In this document: positions 53,773-62,671 of the stretch, in pieces | How positions within the stretch are numbered: position 1 is the stretch's first letter | How the letters are laid out: each line of letters begins with the position of its first letter | Assembly: GCF_001613405.1 (NCBI RefSeq) | Contig: NZ_BDCH01000014.1 | Location: forward strand, 434,001-498,000 | DNA from: Nocardia crassostreae | Lineage (GTDB): Bacteria; Actinomycetota; Actinomycetes; Mycobacteriales; Mycobacteriaceae | Direction of reading: 5' to 3' | Length of the DNA: 64,000 nucleotides | Notes under the pieces: model-generated | The model's database searches: none | Told to the model about the DNA's origin: nothing | What the model saw: only the letters and a program-made list of their open reading frames with translations | Made by a program: the position numbers and the translations under genes

Positions 53773-54795
53773 TTACCGCGTGTTGGCCGCAACGGTGGGT
53801 AGCAGTCGTTGCAGCACATCGGTGATGGTGATCAGCCCGACCAGCTGGCCGGTGCCGGGGGTGGTGACGACGGCCAGGTGATTGCGAGCTTCCCGCATGG
53901 TGTGCAGGGCTTCGTAAACCGGAACGGTGGTGGTCATGGTCAGCACCGGCCGCATCAAATCGCTCGCGCTGGTGTGCGGGGCGGCGGTGAGGCTGTCGCG
54001 CACGTGGACGACGCCGTGGATCGCGTTCGCGTCGCGGACCAGCAGCCGGAGGTGACCGGTGGTGCGGGAGGCCGCTTTGATCGCGTCCAGGTCGGCGTCG
54101 GGGGTGACGGCGCTGGGTGCGGGGTTGGGTCGCACGATGTCGGCGAGGGTGAGGCTCTCCAGTTCCAGTGCGCTGGTGAGGTTCCCGTGGTAGCGCTCGT
54201 CGAGAGTGCCCACGGTGGCGGAGTGCTCGACGAGATGCCGCAGCGCGGCGGGGTCCTGCCCGGCGTCGACCTCGTCGACCGGGGTGACGCCGACCTTGCG
54301 CAGACACCAGTTGGCCATGCGGTTCAATGCGGTCAGCAGCGGCCGGGTCAACCCCATGAACGCGCGCATCGGGATCGCCAGCACAGTGGCCGACTTCTCC
54401 GGGTGCGCGATCGCCCAGGACTTGGGCGCCATTTCCCCGACCACCAGGTGCAGGAAGGTCACGATCACCAGCGCCAGCACGAACCCGGCGACGTCGGCGA
54501 ACCACAGCGGGGCGCCGATGTTTTCGAACAGCGGTGTCAGCCAGTGGTGCACAGCGGGTTTGGTGATCGCGCCCAGAGCAAGGGTGCACACGGTTATTCC
54601 GAGCTGGGAGCCGGCCAGCAGCACCGACAGCTCCGAGGAGCTGCGCAGCGCGGCGCGGGCGGCGCGGCTGGCGGGGGCGGCGTCTTCGAGTCGATGCCGT
54701 CGCGCGGCGATGAGCGCGAACTCCACCGCGACGAAGAACGCACTGGCCGCGATCAATACGACGGTAATCGCGGCGATCGTCCAGGGATTACTCAT
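53773..54795 (-). CDS. CNNM/CorC-family membrane protein 2 (DUF21 plus CBS pair)
   Basis: The product has 340 residues. An N-terminal DUF21 membrane domain (AAITVVLIAASAFFVAVEFALIAARRHRLEDAA and the VVGEMAPKSWAI motif) is followed by a CBS pair (RPVLTMTTTVPVYEALHTMREARNHLAVV). The CorC/HlyC C-terminal domain is absent, so it is shorter than its partner. It overlaps the first CNNM gene by 8 bases. Such pairs move Mg2+ or Co2+ or protect from metal stress. Its place among Ter genes suggests divalent cation export under stress. Confidence 0.9.
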   Translation of the reverse strand: MSNPWTIAAITVVLIAASAFFVAVEFALIAARRHRLEDAAPASRAARAALRSSSELSVLLAGSQLGITVCTLALGAITKPAVHHWLTPLFENIGAPLWFADVAGFVLALVIVTFLHLVVGEMAPKSWAIAHPEKSATVLAIPMRAFMGLTRPLLTALNRMANWCLRKVGVTPVDEVDAGQDPAALRHLVEHSATVGTLDERYHGNLTSALELESLTLADIVRPNPAPSAVTPDADLDAIKAASRTTGHLRLLVRDANAIHGVVHVRDSLTAAPHTSASDLMRPVLTMTTTVPVYEALHTMREARNHLAVVTTPGTGQLVGLITITDVLQRLLPTVAANTR

Positions 54796-56152
54796 CCGAA
54801 CTCGCCTCCGGCTCGGCACGAACGAGCATGAACACCGAGGAGGGCACGCGCTTATCCACTGCTCGCACCTGTGCGACCAGCGTGCGCGAGACCGGCCTGT
54901 GCCCGGTGGCGTAGTCGGAGCCGTTGGGCGGCAAAGCGATCTCGACGTGGTCGCCGACCTCGGGCAGGCCGCCGAAACTCGCGATGACCAATCCGGCGAG
55001 GGTTTCGTAGTCGCCGGTGGGCAGGTGCAGATCCAGCAGGCGCTCGATCTCGTCCAGGTGCAGATCACCCGCCACCAGCCAACCGTCACCTTCGACGACG
55101 ATGTCGGACTCGGTGCCGGTGTCGTGTTCGTCGGCGATCTCACCGACGAGTTCCTCGGCGATGTCCTCGACGGTGACGACACCGGCGAAGCCGCCGTATT
55201 CGTCCACGACCAATGCCATCTCCTCCTTGGCCGCACTCAGTCGGGCGACAACCTCGGGCAGCGGCAAGGATTCGGGCACCATGACCGCGGGCCGCAGCCT
55301 GTCCCCGGCGGTCCCGGCGAGCGGGCCGTCGAGCAGATCGTGCAGATGAATGACACCGCGCAGATCGTCGTTGGTGACGCCCACGACGGGGTAGCGGGTA
55401 TGACCCGAACCCATCCGTGCAAGGACCGCGGTCACCGGATCATCGACGTGCACGGTGTCCACCCGCGCGCGGGGAATCATGGCGTGCTCGGCGGTGCCGG
55501 TCGGGAAGTCCAGGATCCGGTCGAGCAGGGTGGACAGCTCGCGCGGCAGTTCCCCGGCATCCCGCGAGGCGGCGACGATGTGCTCGAGGTCGCGCGGGGT
55601 GGCCGAGTGCTCGACATCGTGCACCGGTTCGATACGCAACGCGCGCAGCAACACATTGGACGACTGGTCGAACAACCAGATCAGCCAGCCGAACACCTTC
55701 AGATACACCGTGGTCGACATCGCCAGCCAGTGCGCCACCGGCTCGGGGCGGGCGATGGCGAGGTTCTTCGGGAACAACTCACCGAAGACCATCTGCACGA
55801 TGGTGGAGAACGCGATCGCGACCACGGTACCGACCGCGACGCCGACCGCGGTCGGCACGCCCACACCGCCCAACAGTTCGCCAAGTCCTCGCCCGATCAG
55901 GGGTTCGGCGACAAAACCCACCAGCAATCCGGTGACGGTGATACCGAGCTGAGCGCCCGAGAGCATGAACGAGGTGCGGCGCGTGACGGCCAAAGCGTGA
56001 CCGGCGGCACTGTCGCCGGCTTCGGCGCGGGCCTTGAGCCGGGACCGGTCCACGGCCATGAACGCGAATTCCTGGGCCACGAAATACCCGGTCAACGCAG
56101 TGATCAGCAGGACAACGAGAATGCCGAGGAGGATGCTCAACACAGTCAGCAC
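54788..56152 (-). CDS. CNNM/CorC-family membrane protein 1 (DUF21, CBS pair, CorC_HlyC)
   Basis: The product has 454 residues. Domain order is DUF21 with four helices (LSILLGILVVLLITALTGYFVAQEFAFMAVD and QMVFGELFPKNLAI), a CBS pair (IPRARVDTVHVDDPVTAV, ALVVDEYGGFAGVVTVEDI), and a CorC_HlyC domain (GWLVAGDLHLDEIERLLDL). GTG 56152 follows GAGGTGGGG. It forms an operon with the gene downstream. The family is linked to Mg/Co efflux. Confidence 0.92.
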   Translation of the reverse strand: MLTVLSILLGILVVLLITALTGYFVAQEFAFMAVDRSRLKARAEAGDSAAGHALAVTRRTSFMLSGAQLGITVTGLLVGFVAEPLIGRGLGELLGGVGVPTAVGVAVGTVVAIAFSTIVQMVFGELFPKNLAIARPEPVAHWLAMSTTVYLKVFGWLIWLFDQSSNVLLRALRIEPVHDVEHSATPRDLEHIVAASRDAGELPRELSTLLDRILDFPTGTAEHAMIPRARVDTVHVDDPVTAVLARMGSGHTRYPVVGVTNDDLRGVIHLHDLLDGPLAGTAGDRLRPAVMVPESLPLPEVVARLSAAKEEMALVVDEYGGFAGVVTVEDIAEELVGEIADEHDTGTESDIVVEGDGWLVAGDLHLDEIERLLDLHLPTGDYETLAGLVIASFGGLPEVGDHVEIALPPNGSDYATGHRPVSRTLVAQVRAVDKRVPSSVFMLVRAEPEASSDE

Positions 56153-56411
56153 GACCCCACCTCGGCACTACATTGCGGAGGGTCCGCAGGAGGCGAGCAG
56201 GGTATTCGAGGTTTGCGCTTCGCGCGTTTCATGGCCTCTCTCATTCGAGAAAACGGATGTGGGACCGAGAATAGATCAAGCTACAGCGCCGACGCCGCGA
56301 CGGACTCGAGACCGCGACGCCCAGGCCCTCGTTCGAGGACCCGGGCTCGCTGTGCAGGTCCGTCTGCGGCGCAGCGCTATTCGCTGGCGGCCAGGGGTTC
56401 GACGGCCGAGA
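56153..56411. other. 259-bp gap
   Basis: It lies between the CNNM operon start and the end of the TerA-like gene (both minus strand), so it must contain the CNNM promoter. No gene, dyad motif or repeat was recognised in it. Confidence 0.4.
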
Positions 56412-57080
56412 TCATTTGCTGCCCGCCGCCCACTTCAACCCCCAGCCGTAAGCGCGGTCGAGATCGGCCTGATTGCCGCGGATGTAGTTGACCTCGCGCT
56501 GCACGGTCACTCCTTGGCCGGTATTGGTCAGCAACGCGATCGCGCAGATCCGCGCGCCCGCAACCGCAGAATCCAAGCGGACCTCGACCTGCGGGCCCGC
56601 GGTCGGGAACATGGTGACCACCCCGTCGACCGCGGCCCAGTTCGGCGCGCCCTCGTAAATCATCGCGAAGATCAGAATCCGCCGGAACGCCTCCGGCCGT
56701 TCGAGATTGATGTTCAGGTTCTCGCCACCGGCGACAGCGCCGGTGCGATCGTCGGCGTCCAGCGCCACAAACGGTCGGGCGTGCAACGCGCCGAAGCTGT
56801 TGCCCAGCGCCTGAATAACCCCCTTGGAGCCGTCGGCGAGTTCGTAGAGACAACCCAGATCCAGATCGACACCGCCACCGAGTCCGGCGAGCTTCGCCAG
56901 GAACCCGGTCTTGCGCGGCGCCCCGCTTGTCCAGTTCAGATTCACCCGCATCACGCCCTGGCGCTCACCGGCTTTGGTGAGATCGACGCTGCGTTCAGTC
57001 TTAGTGAGCGTGACCTTGCTCAGGCTCACCCCCGGCGCCCCGGCCGCGGTGTCGGGCTTCTTGGTGTAATCGATTGCCAC
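56412..57080 (-). CDS. TerA/TerD-family stress protein
   Basis: The product has 222 residues. It starts VAIDYTKKPDTAAGAPGVSLSKVTLTKTERSVDLTK, a TerA-like N-terminus, and carries VDLDLGCLYELADGSKGVIQALG, FVALDADDRTG and the C-terminal GWGLKWAAGSK. GTG 57080 is the family start. It follows the terD copy at 57107 by 26 bp on the same strand, so the two are one transcript. A role in the Ter stress complex is likely. Confidence 0.88.
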   Translation of the reverse strand: MAIDYTKKPDTAAGAPGVSLSKVTLTKTERSVDLTKAGERQGVMRVNLNWTSGAPRKTGFLAKLAGLGGGVDLDLGCLYELADGSKGVIQALGNSFGALHARPFVALDADDRTGAVAGGENLNINLERPEAFRRILIFAMIYEGAPNWAAVDGVVTMFPTAGPQVEVRLDSAVAGARICAIALLTNTGQGVTVQREVNYIRGNQADLDRAYGWGLKWAAGSK

Positions 57081-57106
57081 GTGGCCCCTTCGGTCGATTC
57101 GCCGGC

Positions 57107-57682
57107 TCAGATATTGACGCCGTAGTCGCGGGCGATCCCCGCCAAGCCCGAGGCGTAGCCCTGCCCGATGGCCCGGAACTTCCACTCCGCGCCATTGCGG
57201 TACAGCTCGCCGAACACCATCGCGGTCTCGGTCGAGGCGTCCTCGGTCAGGTCGTAGCGGGCCAGCTCCGCGCCGTTGGCGCGGTCCACCACGCGGATGA
57301 ACGCGTTGCGCACCTGCCCGAACGACTGCTGCCGCGCCGACGCGTCATGAATCGACACCGGGAAGAAGATGCTGGTGATCGTCGGCGGCGTATTCGCCAG
57401 ATCGACGTTGATCACCTCGTCGTCACCCTCCCCCTCACCGGTCAGGTTGTCGCCGGTGTGCTCGATCGTGCCCTCCGGGGAGCGCAGGTTGTTGTAGAAC
57501 ACGAAGTGCTGATCCGAGACCACCTTGTGGTTCTGCCCGGTCGCGATCGCGCTGGCATCGAGGTCGAACTCGGTCCCGGTGGTCGATCGGACATCCCAGC
57601 CCAGGCCCACCGACACCGCGGTCAGATTCGGAGCCTGCTTCGACAACGACACATTGCCGCCCTTGGCCAAACTCACGCCCAT
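57107..57682 (-). CDS. terD: TerD-family stress protein 3 (full length)
   Basis: The product has 191 residues, the standard TerD length. Motifs are [65 protein letters not shown] and GYASGLAGIARDYGV. The acidic clusters form the calcium sites. ATG 57682 has a GAGGAG site. It heads a two-gene transcript with the TerA-like gene. A long leader with a hairpin and dyad motif B lies upstream. Confidence 0.93.
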   Translation of the reverse strand: MGVSLAKGGNVSLSKQAPNLTAVSVGLGWDVRSTTGTEFDLDASAIATGQNHKVVSDQHFVFYNNLRSPEGTIEHTGDNLTGEGEGDDEVINVDLANTPPTITSIFFPVSIHDASARQQSFGQVRNAFIRVVDRANGAELARYDLTEDASTETAMVFGELYRNGAEWKFRAIGQGYASGLAGIARDYGVNI

Positions 57683-57740
57683 TACCCATTCACTCCTCTA
57701 TATATCGGGGTTGACGGCCGACCGCGCACGGTCCGCCAGA

Positions 57741-57766
57741 TCCTCCGGGGCATCGATCCCGGAGGA
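57741..57766 (-). promoter_or_regulatory. Hairpin in the terD leader
   Basis: TCCTCCGGG at 57741-57749 pairs with CCCGGAGGA at 57758-57766 around an 8-nt loop. It is about 60 bp before the terD start, inside the presumed leader. Attenuator or mRNA-stabilising structure are both possible. Confidence 0.45.
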
Positions 57767-57981
57767 AAACGAAGGTGCGCCTGCGGATTACAGGCAGTGG
57801 CGAATCCCCCGTTATCTCAGCCATTCCAGCGATCAGCAACACACGGCGCGATCACGGCGCGCGGCGTCGATGCTCACGGCATCGCGCATCGAATCGCTCG
57901 CTAGGTTGATGACAGATGCCGTTCCGGCCGCACTGCGGTCCGGCCAACGCTGTCTATCGCCACCATCATCAGGCATGACTC

Positions 57982-58005
57982 ACAGTAGCACGCGGCACTG
58001 TATGG
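57982..58005. promoter_or_regulatory. Ter-locus dyad motif, copy B
   Basis: ACAGT (57982-57986), AGCACGCGGC spacer, ACTGT (57997-58001), then ATGG. The half-sites form a perfect inverted repeat. On the complement a TAnnnT element suitable as a -10 box (TACTGT) lies inside it. Confidence 0.65.
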
Positions 58006-58226
58006 TTCAGCCTTGTCCGAGGGGGTGTCGTCACCTGCCGAGACGTGCGTGCCGACACGAAAAAACTTGCTACGCATACGGGTTCCGATCAGCGGCTCGA
58101 GGCGCTACCGCCAACTCGCGACGCAGCAATCACGTACCATCACGGTGACTTCCGGCCGACCCCGATCCCCCAGCAGTCAACTCCGGTGCGAAAGTAGTGC
58201 GCGCTGAGCGCGGCTCGGAATTCCTC

Positions 58227-58250
58227 ACGGTAGCACGGGCCACTGTATGG
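58227..58250. promoter_or_regulatory. Ter-locus dyad motif, copy C (merR promoter)
   Basis: ACGGT (58227-58231), AGCACGGGCC spacer, ACTGT (58242-58246), then ATGG and TTG. TATGGT may be the -10 box of merR, whose ATG is 30 bp downstream. A dyad overlapping the promoter is typical of MerR autoregulation. Confidence 0.65.
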
Positions 58251-58280
58251 TTGAGACCCTATTGCGGAAGGAGGGTGCTG

Positions 58281-58679
58281 ATGACGGAGGCTCTGGTCAA
58301 GATCGGCGAACTCGCCGCCCGCGCCGAGGTCAGCGCCCGCACCATCGACTACTACACCGGTTTGGGTCTGCTCGCTCCCGCGCAACGCACCGCGGGCAAC
58401 TACCGTCTGTACGATCCCGCCGACGTCGACCGCATCCACCTCATCCGCCGCCTCGAGGCACAAGGCATCCCCTTGGAAGAGATCGCCACGGCGCTCAAAT
58501 CCCAGCCCGCCAACATCGGCGAACTCCTGGCACGGATCGACGACGACCTCAAGACCCTGCAGACCGCCGCCGCGGCCGCGCCCACCGAGGTTCACGGGTT
58601 GCTCAATATCATTGCCGCTCGCGTGCACTCACTGATCACTCTCGCCCTGCAGATCCCGCCCGATCTCCCCATCCTCTGA
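58281..58679 (+). CDS. MerR-family regulator
   Basis: The product has 132 residues. The winged helix-turn-helix is VKIGELAARAEVSARTIDYYTGLGLLAP and NYRLYDPADVDRIHLIRRLEAQGIPLEEI. A dimer coiled coil follows. The C-terminal tail has no Cys, so a metal-thiol sensor like MerR itself is unlikely; it may sense a small molecule or DNA topology. ATG 58281 has GGAGGG. It lies between terD genes and next to dyad motif C, and is the obvious candidate regulator of the locus. Confidence 0.92.
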   Translation: MTEALVKIGELAARAEVSARTIDYYTGLGLLAPAQRTAGNYRLYDPADVDRIHLIRRLEAQGIPLEEIATALKSQPANIGELLARIDDDLKTLQTAAAAAPTEVHGLLNIIAARVHSLITLALQIPPDLPIL

Positions 58680-58748
58680 CCGCGCGCCAACCTAGGCCGG
58701 CATCGCAGTCGCTTCCAGATGGCGGCTACCGCGACAGCAATTGGGCGC

Positions 58749-59045
58749 TCAGTCCTCGGTGAAACCGTTCGGGAACTCGATCATCGTGTCGGTTTCGAGA
58801 ATGATCGACGACTGCGCGGTCATCAGCAGGTGCACATACCCGTCCGGCCGGGCCAGACTGACAATCTGCGGGTGACCTTGCCTGGCTTGCGCGATCGCCT
58901 GCACGACCGTGTGGATGTAATCGCCCGGGACGTCGTACCACAAGCCGTGCAGTGGGTGGAAGCGATTGCCGGTCCGCGGGTTCGGCTGCCCGGCCCGGCG
59001 TCGCCCGATCGGTCGTGCCGGCCCAGCAGGGTGGGAGGCCGTCAC
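58749..59045 (-). CDS. Small protein of unknown function coupled to a TerD-like gene
   Basis: The product has 98 residues. GTG 59045 overlaps the TerD-like stop (GTGA), which supports translation. It has a basic, Pro-rich start and an ordered core (GLWYDVPGDYIHTVVQAIAQARQGHPQIVSLARPDGYVHLLM) ending in IEFPNGFTED. No signal peptide or membrane helix. I recognise no family. Confidence 0.65.
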   Translation of the reverse strand: MTASHPAGPARPIGRRRAGQPNPRTGNRFHPLHGLWYDVPGDYIHTVVQAIAQARQGHPQIVSLARPDGYVHLLMTAQSSIILETDTMIEFPNGFTED

Positions 59046-59707
59046 AGGTATCGCGTGACCTGCTGCGCCGCCTCCACCGGATGCCCCGCGTTAATGGGGT
59101 GACCCAGCGCCTGAATCTGCCACATTCCGTCCTCGCGATGCAGCTTTGCGACGACCATGCCGGTGTGCGGACCACCCGCGGACAGGTCGGCGCGCGTCAG
59201 CTCGGCGCCGGTGGTGCCGTCGATCAGCCGCCAGAACGCATTGCGGACGCTGTCGAATGTGTGCCCAGCGTAGGAGGTGATGGTGAAGACGATGGCGGTC
59301 ACCTGCGTCGCGAGCCGGGTCAGATCAACGGCGATCACCTCGTCATCGCCCTTGCCCTCACCGGTGAGATTGTCACCGGAATGCCGAACCGCCCCATCGC
59401 TGGTGACCAACTGCCCGAAATAGGCGGCATCGACAAGAGCATGACCGGCGAACACCAATGCCGCCGCGTCCAGGTCGATCTCGACCGGCCGCATCCCCCA
59501 CCGGCCGCGCACGGTGATCGGATCCCAACCCAACGCCATCTTCACGAACGACAGATCCGCGCCCTGCTTGCGCAACGGCACGGCCTGCCCCGGGCGTAGC
59601 ACAGGAGCGATCGCCACCCCGTTGCCGGACGCCGCGTTGGAAGAGACCAGCGAAGCCACCGATTGTATCGACTTGATCCTCGGCACCGACTTCACCGGTA
59701 TCCTCAC
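59042..59707 (-). CDS. Divergent TerD-family protein
   Basis: The product has about 221 residues. TerD features are GADLSFVKMALGWDPI, VEIDLDAAALVFA, HSGDNLTGEGKGDDEVIAVDL and NAFWRLIDGTTGAEL. The N-terminal 35 residues before GQAVPLRKQG are not typical, and a neighbouring frame is also open there, so the start (GTG 59707 or 59710) is uncertain. It is the first of a two-gene minus-strand unit. Confidence 0.82.
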   Translation of the reverse strand: MRIPVKSVPRIKSIQSVASLVSSNAASGNGVAIAPVLRPGQAVPLRKQGADLSFVKMALGWDPITVRGRWGMRPVEIDLDAAALVFAGHALVDAAYFGQLVTSDGAVRHSGDNLTGEGKGDDEVIAVDLTRLATQVTAIVFTITSYAGHTFDSVRNAFWRLIDGTTGAELTRADLSAGGPHTGMVVAKLHREDGMWQIQALGHPINAGHPVEAAQQVTRYL

Positions 59708-59846
59708 CACTCGGCACCGACACGATCGCAACGACGCTGCCGTCCGATCTCATCATCACCAACGCCGCTGATGAAACCTGCGCATGACAGACAGCCATAG
59801 AACAGGGTGCACGGCAGCAAACTTGTTGCGCGCGAACAACGGCGGC

Positions 59847-60383
59847 TCACGCCTGAGTTGGCCAGTCAGGCCGCCGATCCGCACTGCGGCTGCCCCACGG
59901 GGTGCGGGTGCCGAGGAAGGCGACCACCAACACCAGGGTCAGCACGGCCGCGCCGCCGTCTGTCACCACCGTCGGCAGTATCCCGGCGATACCGAATTCC
60001 TCACGCGCGGCGGTGAACATCTCCGGCGGCACCAGCACCAGGCCCGCCGCCTGTGTCGCGTTCACCACCACGACGATCCAGAACAGCCAGGGCCACGGAT
60101 GACGCAGCAGCGCCAGAATTCCCACGGCATTGCCCAGGATGTAGAGCGAGCCGACCAGTCGGAAAACGATAAGGAACCACGGCATGGCGTCGGCCGCACC
60201 GGGATCGGCCAACTCCATCATGCGATCCAGGGTGCGCAGGTCCACGATCACGAAACACTGCACCGCTGTCCCGACGGTGAACACCGCGGACGCGACACCG
60301 GTGGTCACCAGCAACGCGCCGGTCCACCGGTGCGCCCAGCCGGTCATACCTCCGACGACCACACCGGTAACTGGAGTGGACAC
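59847..60383 (-). CDS. Four-helix membrane protein of unknown function
   Basis: The product has 178 residues. Membrane segments include WTGALLVTTGVASAVFTVGTAV, LIVFRLVGSLYILGNAVGILAL, PWLFWIVVVVNATQAAGLVLV and GGAAVLTLVLVVAFLG. The GTG at 60383 is preceded by GGGAG at good spacing, better than the GTG at 60413. No family is recognised. It lies between Ter genes and an RDD protein. Confidence 0.75.
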   Translation of the reverse strand: MSTPVTGVVVGGMTGWAHRWTGALLVTTGVASAVFTVGTAVQCFVIVDLRTLDRMMELADPGAADAMPWFLIVFRLVGSLYILGNAVGILALLRHPWPWLFWIVVVVNATQAAGLVLVPPEMFTAAREEFGIAGILPTVVTDGGAAVLTLVLVVAFLGTRTPWGSRSADRRPDWPTQA

Positions 60384-60485
60384 GGGAACTCCCAGTGCTC
60401 GAACAGCTTTCACCCATCATGCCCGCTGCGAAATCGACACCGCATCCGGGAGATCCCCGAAACCCGACCCTGAAAACGGGCGCTC

Positions 60486-61046
60486 CTACCGTGGGTGTCG
60501 CAGCAACGCCCGATTCTCCGCGTGCGGGAGCGTTGTCACGTGGACCGATGTCGGCCGCCGGGCGGGAGTTCGGTCAGCCTTGACCACCTGGGTACCGCCC
60601 GCGAAGTTGTCGTGCCAGCCCTGTTTGGTCGAGCTCGAACTCACCGTGACGGCGATCGCGATGGCCGCGATGAACCAGAGCAGTCCGCCGATCCACGGAA
60701 TCACGTTGAGCAGCATGTACGCATTGCGCTTGGCCGACGCCGCGACGCTGGGTTTGTCCGTTCCGCCGGACCCGTTGACGTGCAGGCCGAGGACCTTCTT
60801 GCCCGGCGTCGACCCGGTCGCCACCTCGAACAGCACGAAATACACGAACCCGAATCCGGCGCCGGGCAGGATCGACACCCAGTTCGGCAGATCCGATGCC
60901 TTGTCCAACACCCAGAACAGAATTCCGCCGACGATACCGGCGATGATCCAGTCGATGAACCGGGCCAAGGCACGGCCGCCGATCCCCGCCGGAGTCACAC
61001 CGATCGGTGCCTGCCCCGGAATTTGCCCATACCCACCCGCGGTCAT
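60486..61046 (-). CDS. RDD-family membrane protein
   Basis: The product has about 186 residues. The RDD domain is IGGRALARFIDWIIAGIVGGILFWVL with the Arg and Asp residues, then VLFEVATGSTPGKKVLGLHV, and a last helix GLLWFIAAIAIAVTV. The tail is basic. ATG 61046 was chosen because the GAGGAGG site is too close to the ATG at 61049. RDD proteins are small transporters or chaperone-like; the role in a Ter locus is unknown. Confidence 0.88.
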   Translation of the reverse strand: MTAGGYGQIPGQAPIGVTPAGIGGRALARFIDWIIAGIVGGILFWVLDKASDLPNWVSILPGAGFGFVYFVLFEVATGSTPGKKVLGLHVNGSGGTDKPSVAASAKRNAYMLLNVIPWIGGLLWFIAAIAIAVTVSSSSTKQGWHDNFAGGTQVVKADRTPARRPTSVHVTTLPHAENRALLRHPR

Positions 61047-61316
61047 CATTCCTCCTCGATATCGACCACACGCCGATCCGACCAGGTCTCCATCACGCCC
61101 CGGCGCAGCGGCAGACCGAGCATCTCACAGATCGCAGCGCCCCGTAAGCCGCGACTGCGCAACGCCGTCGGCGCTCACGGCACCCCGGTCCCGTTGCAGC
61201 CCAGCGGTTTCCGAACCGAACTCTGCAGCAGGTCGAGGTCGGGAACCCCGACGCCCCGGCGAGCGTTGTCCGTGCAGCGCCCACCAGGGCCGTGAGTGCT
61301 ACACCGAGGCTGTGCA

Positions 61317-62609
61317 ATGACCGAGTTGATCCCCGGAGGCAATCTCCTTCTGCCCGACTGTGTTCTGACCGTGCGAGTCCCCGGCCCGTTCGACGTGTCC
61401 GCGCTCGTCACCGATGACATCACGGTCCGCGACGACGGCGACTTCGTGTTCTACAACCAGCCGCGCGCGCCCGGTGTCCGGTTGCGGACCGACACTCTGA
61501 TCATCGACCCGGCGGCGCTGCGTCCAGGAGCGGGCCGGGTCACGGTGGTCATCAGCGCGGCCGAACCAGGCACTCCGCTGAACCGGTTACCCACGCCCAC
61601 ACTGCACGTCACCGATCCACGAGGCCGCGTGCTGGCCTGGTTCACACCCCACCGCATCGGACCGGAGACCGTGCTGCTGCTCGCGGAGTTCTACCGGCGC
61701 GGCGCCGCGTGGAAGATGCGGGCGATCGGGCAAGGCTATGCCGACGGGCTGGCGGGGATCGCCCGGGACTTCGGCGTGGACATCGTCGACGACCCGCCAC
61801 CGGCGGGCACACCGGCGCACCGCTCCACACCCACGATGGATGGCTTCGCGGGCCTGATCAACTCGGCCCGCGCCGGTGTGGGATCCCCACCCATCACCAT
61901 CGACGCACGCCTGACCGCCGTAGCCCACGGCCATGCCACGGCGATGGCCGCGGCCGACAGTTTCGATGTCGACAGCCCAAACGGCACAACGGTGTATCAG
62001 CGGGTCGCCGCGACCGGATACCCCTGCCTGATCCTGGGCAAGCTGGTGGTCTCCGGACCGCGCACACCCACTGAGTTCCTCGAATTCTGCCTGGCCGACA
62101 AGGACTTCCGGCGCACCGTGCACGACCCGGCCTTCACACACGCCGGGCTGGCACACAACCGCGGCAGCGGCTCGGGCGACATCTACTGGGCCGCACTGCT
62201 GGCCACGCCCCTCACACCAGATCGCCTGGCGCGGACAGCGGCGTACGTCATCGAACTCACCAACCGTGAGCGCACCGGGGCGGGGCTGCCGCCGCTGGCC
62301 CCCGATCCCCTGCTCACGCGGGTCGCGCAGGCGCACAGCGCGGACATGGTGGCCCGTGACTTCTACTCACATACCTGCCCCGACGGCAGTCGGCCATGGG
62401 ACAGAGCCGTCGCGGCGGGCTGCGCCCGCCGCATGATCGGCGAGAACATCGCCAACGGCTATCCCGCGCCCGCCGAGGTCGTGACCGGGTGGATGAACAG
62501 TCCCGGACATCGCGCCAACATCCTCAAACCTGACTTCACCCACGTCGGAGTCGGCCTCGCCGGCGGCGGCCGCAACGGAACCTACTGGACCCAACTGTTC
62601 GGCGCCTGA
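61317..62609 (+). CDS. TerD domain fused to two CAP/SCP domains
   Basis: The product has 430 residues. Residues 1-165 are TerD-like ([56 protein letters not shown]). Residues about 180-290 resemble a degenerate CAP domain (INSARAGVGSPPITIDARLTAVAHGHA). Residues about 305-430 are a complete CAP domain (LTNRERTGAGLPPLAPDPLLTRVAQAHS, FYSHTCPDG, IGENIA, SPGHRANILKPDFTHVGVGLA). There is no signal peptide, although CAP domains are usually outside the cell. ATG 61317 has a GAGG site. Confidence 0.88.
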   Translation: MTELIPGGNLLLPDCVLTVRVPGPFDVSALVTDDITVRDDGDFVFYNQPRAPGVRLRTDTLIIDPAALRPGAGRVTVVISAAEPGTPLNRLPTPTLHVTDPRGRVLAWFTPHRIGPETVLLLAEFYRRGAAWKMRAIGQGYADGLAGIARDFGVDIVDDPPPAGTPAHRSTPTMDGFAGLINSARAGVGSPPITIDARLTAVAHGHATAMAAADSFDVDSPNGTTVYQRVAATGYPCLILGKLVVSGPRTPTEFLEFCLADKDFRRTVHDPAFTHAGLAHNRGSGSGDIYWAALLATPLTPDRLARTAAYVIELTNRERTGAGLPPLAPDPLLTRVAQAHSADMVARDFYSHTCPDGSRPWDRAVAAGCARRMIGENIANGYPAPAEVVTGWMNSPGHRANILKPDFTHVGVGLAGGGRNGTYWTQLFGA

Positions 62610-62671
62610 ACCGCTTTCACCGTCTCCAGGTAGGGCTCGCAATGCCTCCGTGGCCCGGTTACCGCTCCCCG

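Larger units (their letters stand above)
57683..58280. other. 598-bp divergent control region between terD and merR
   Basis: No gene is supported. It contains dyad motif copies B and C and a 9-bp-stem hairpin. It lies between the terD-terA operon (minus) and the merR gene (plus), and probably holds both promoters. Confidence 0.6.
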
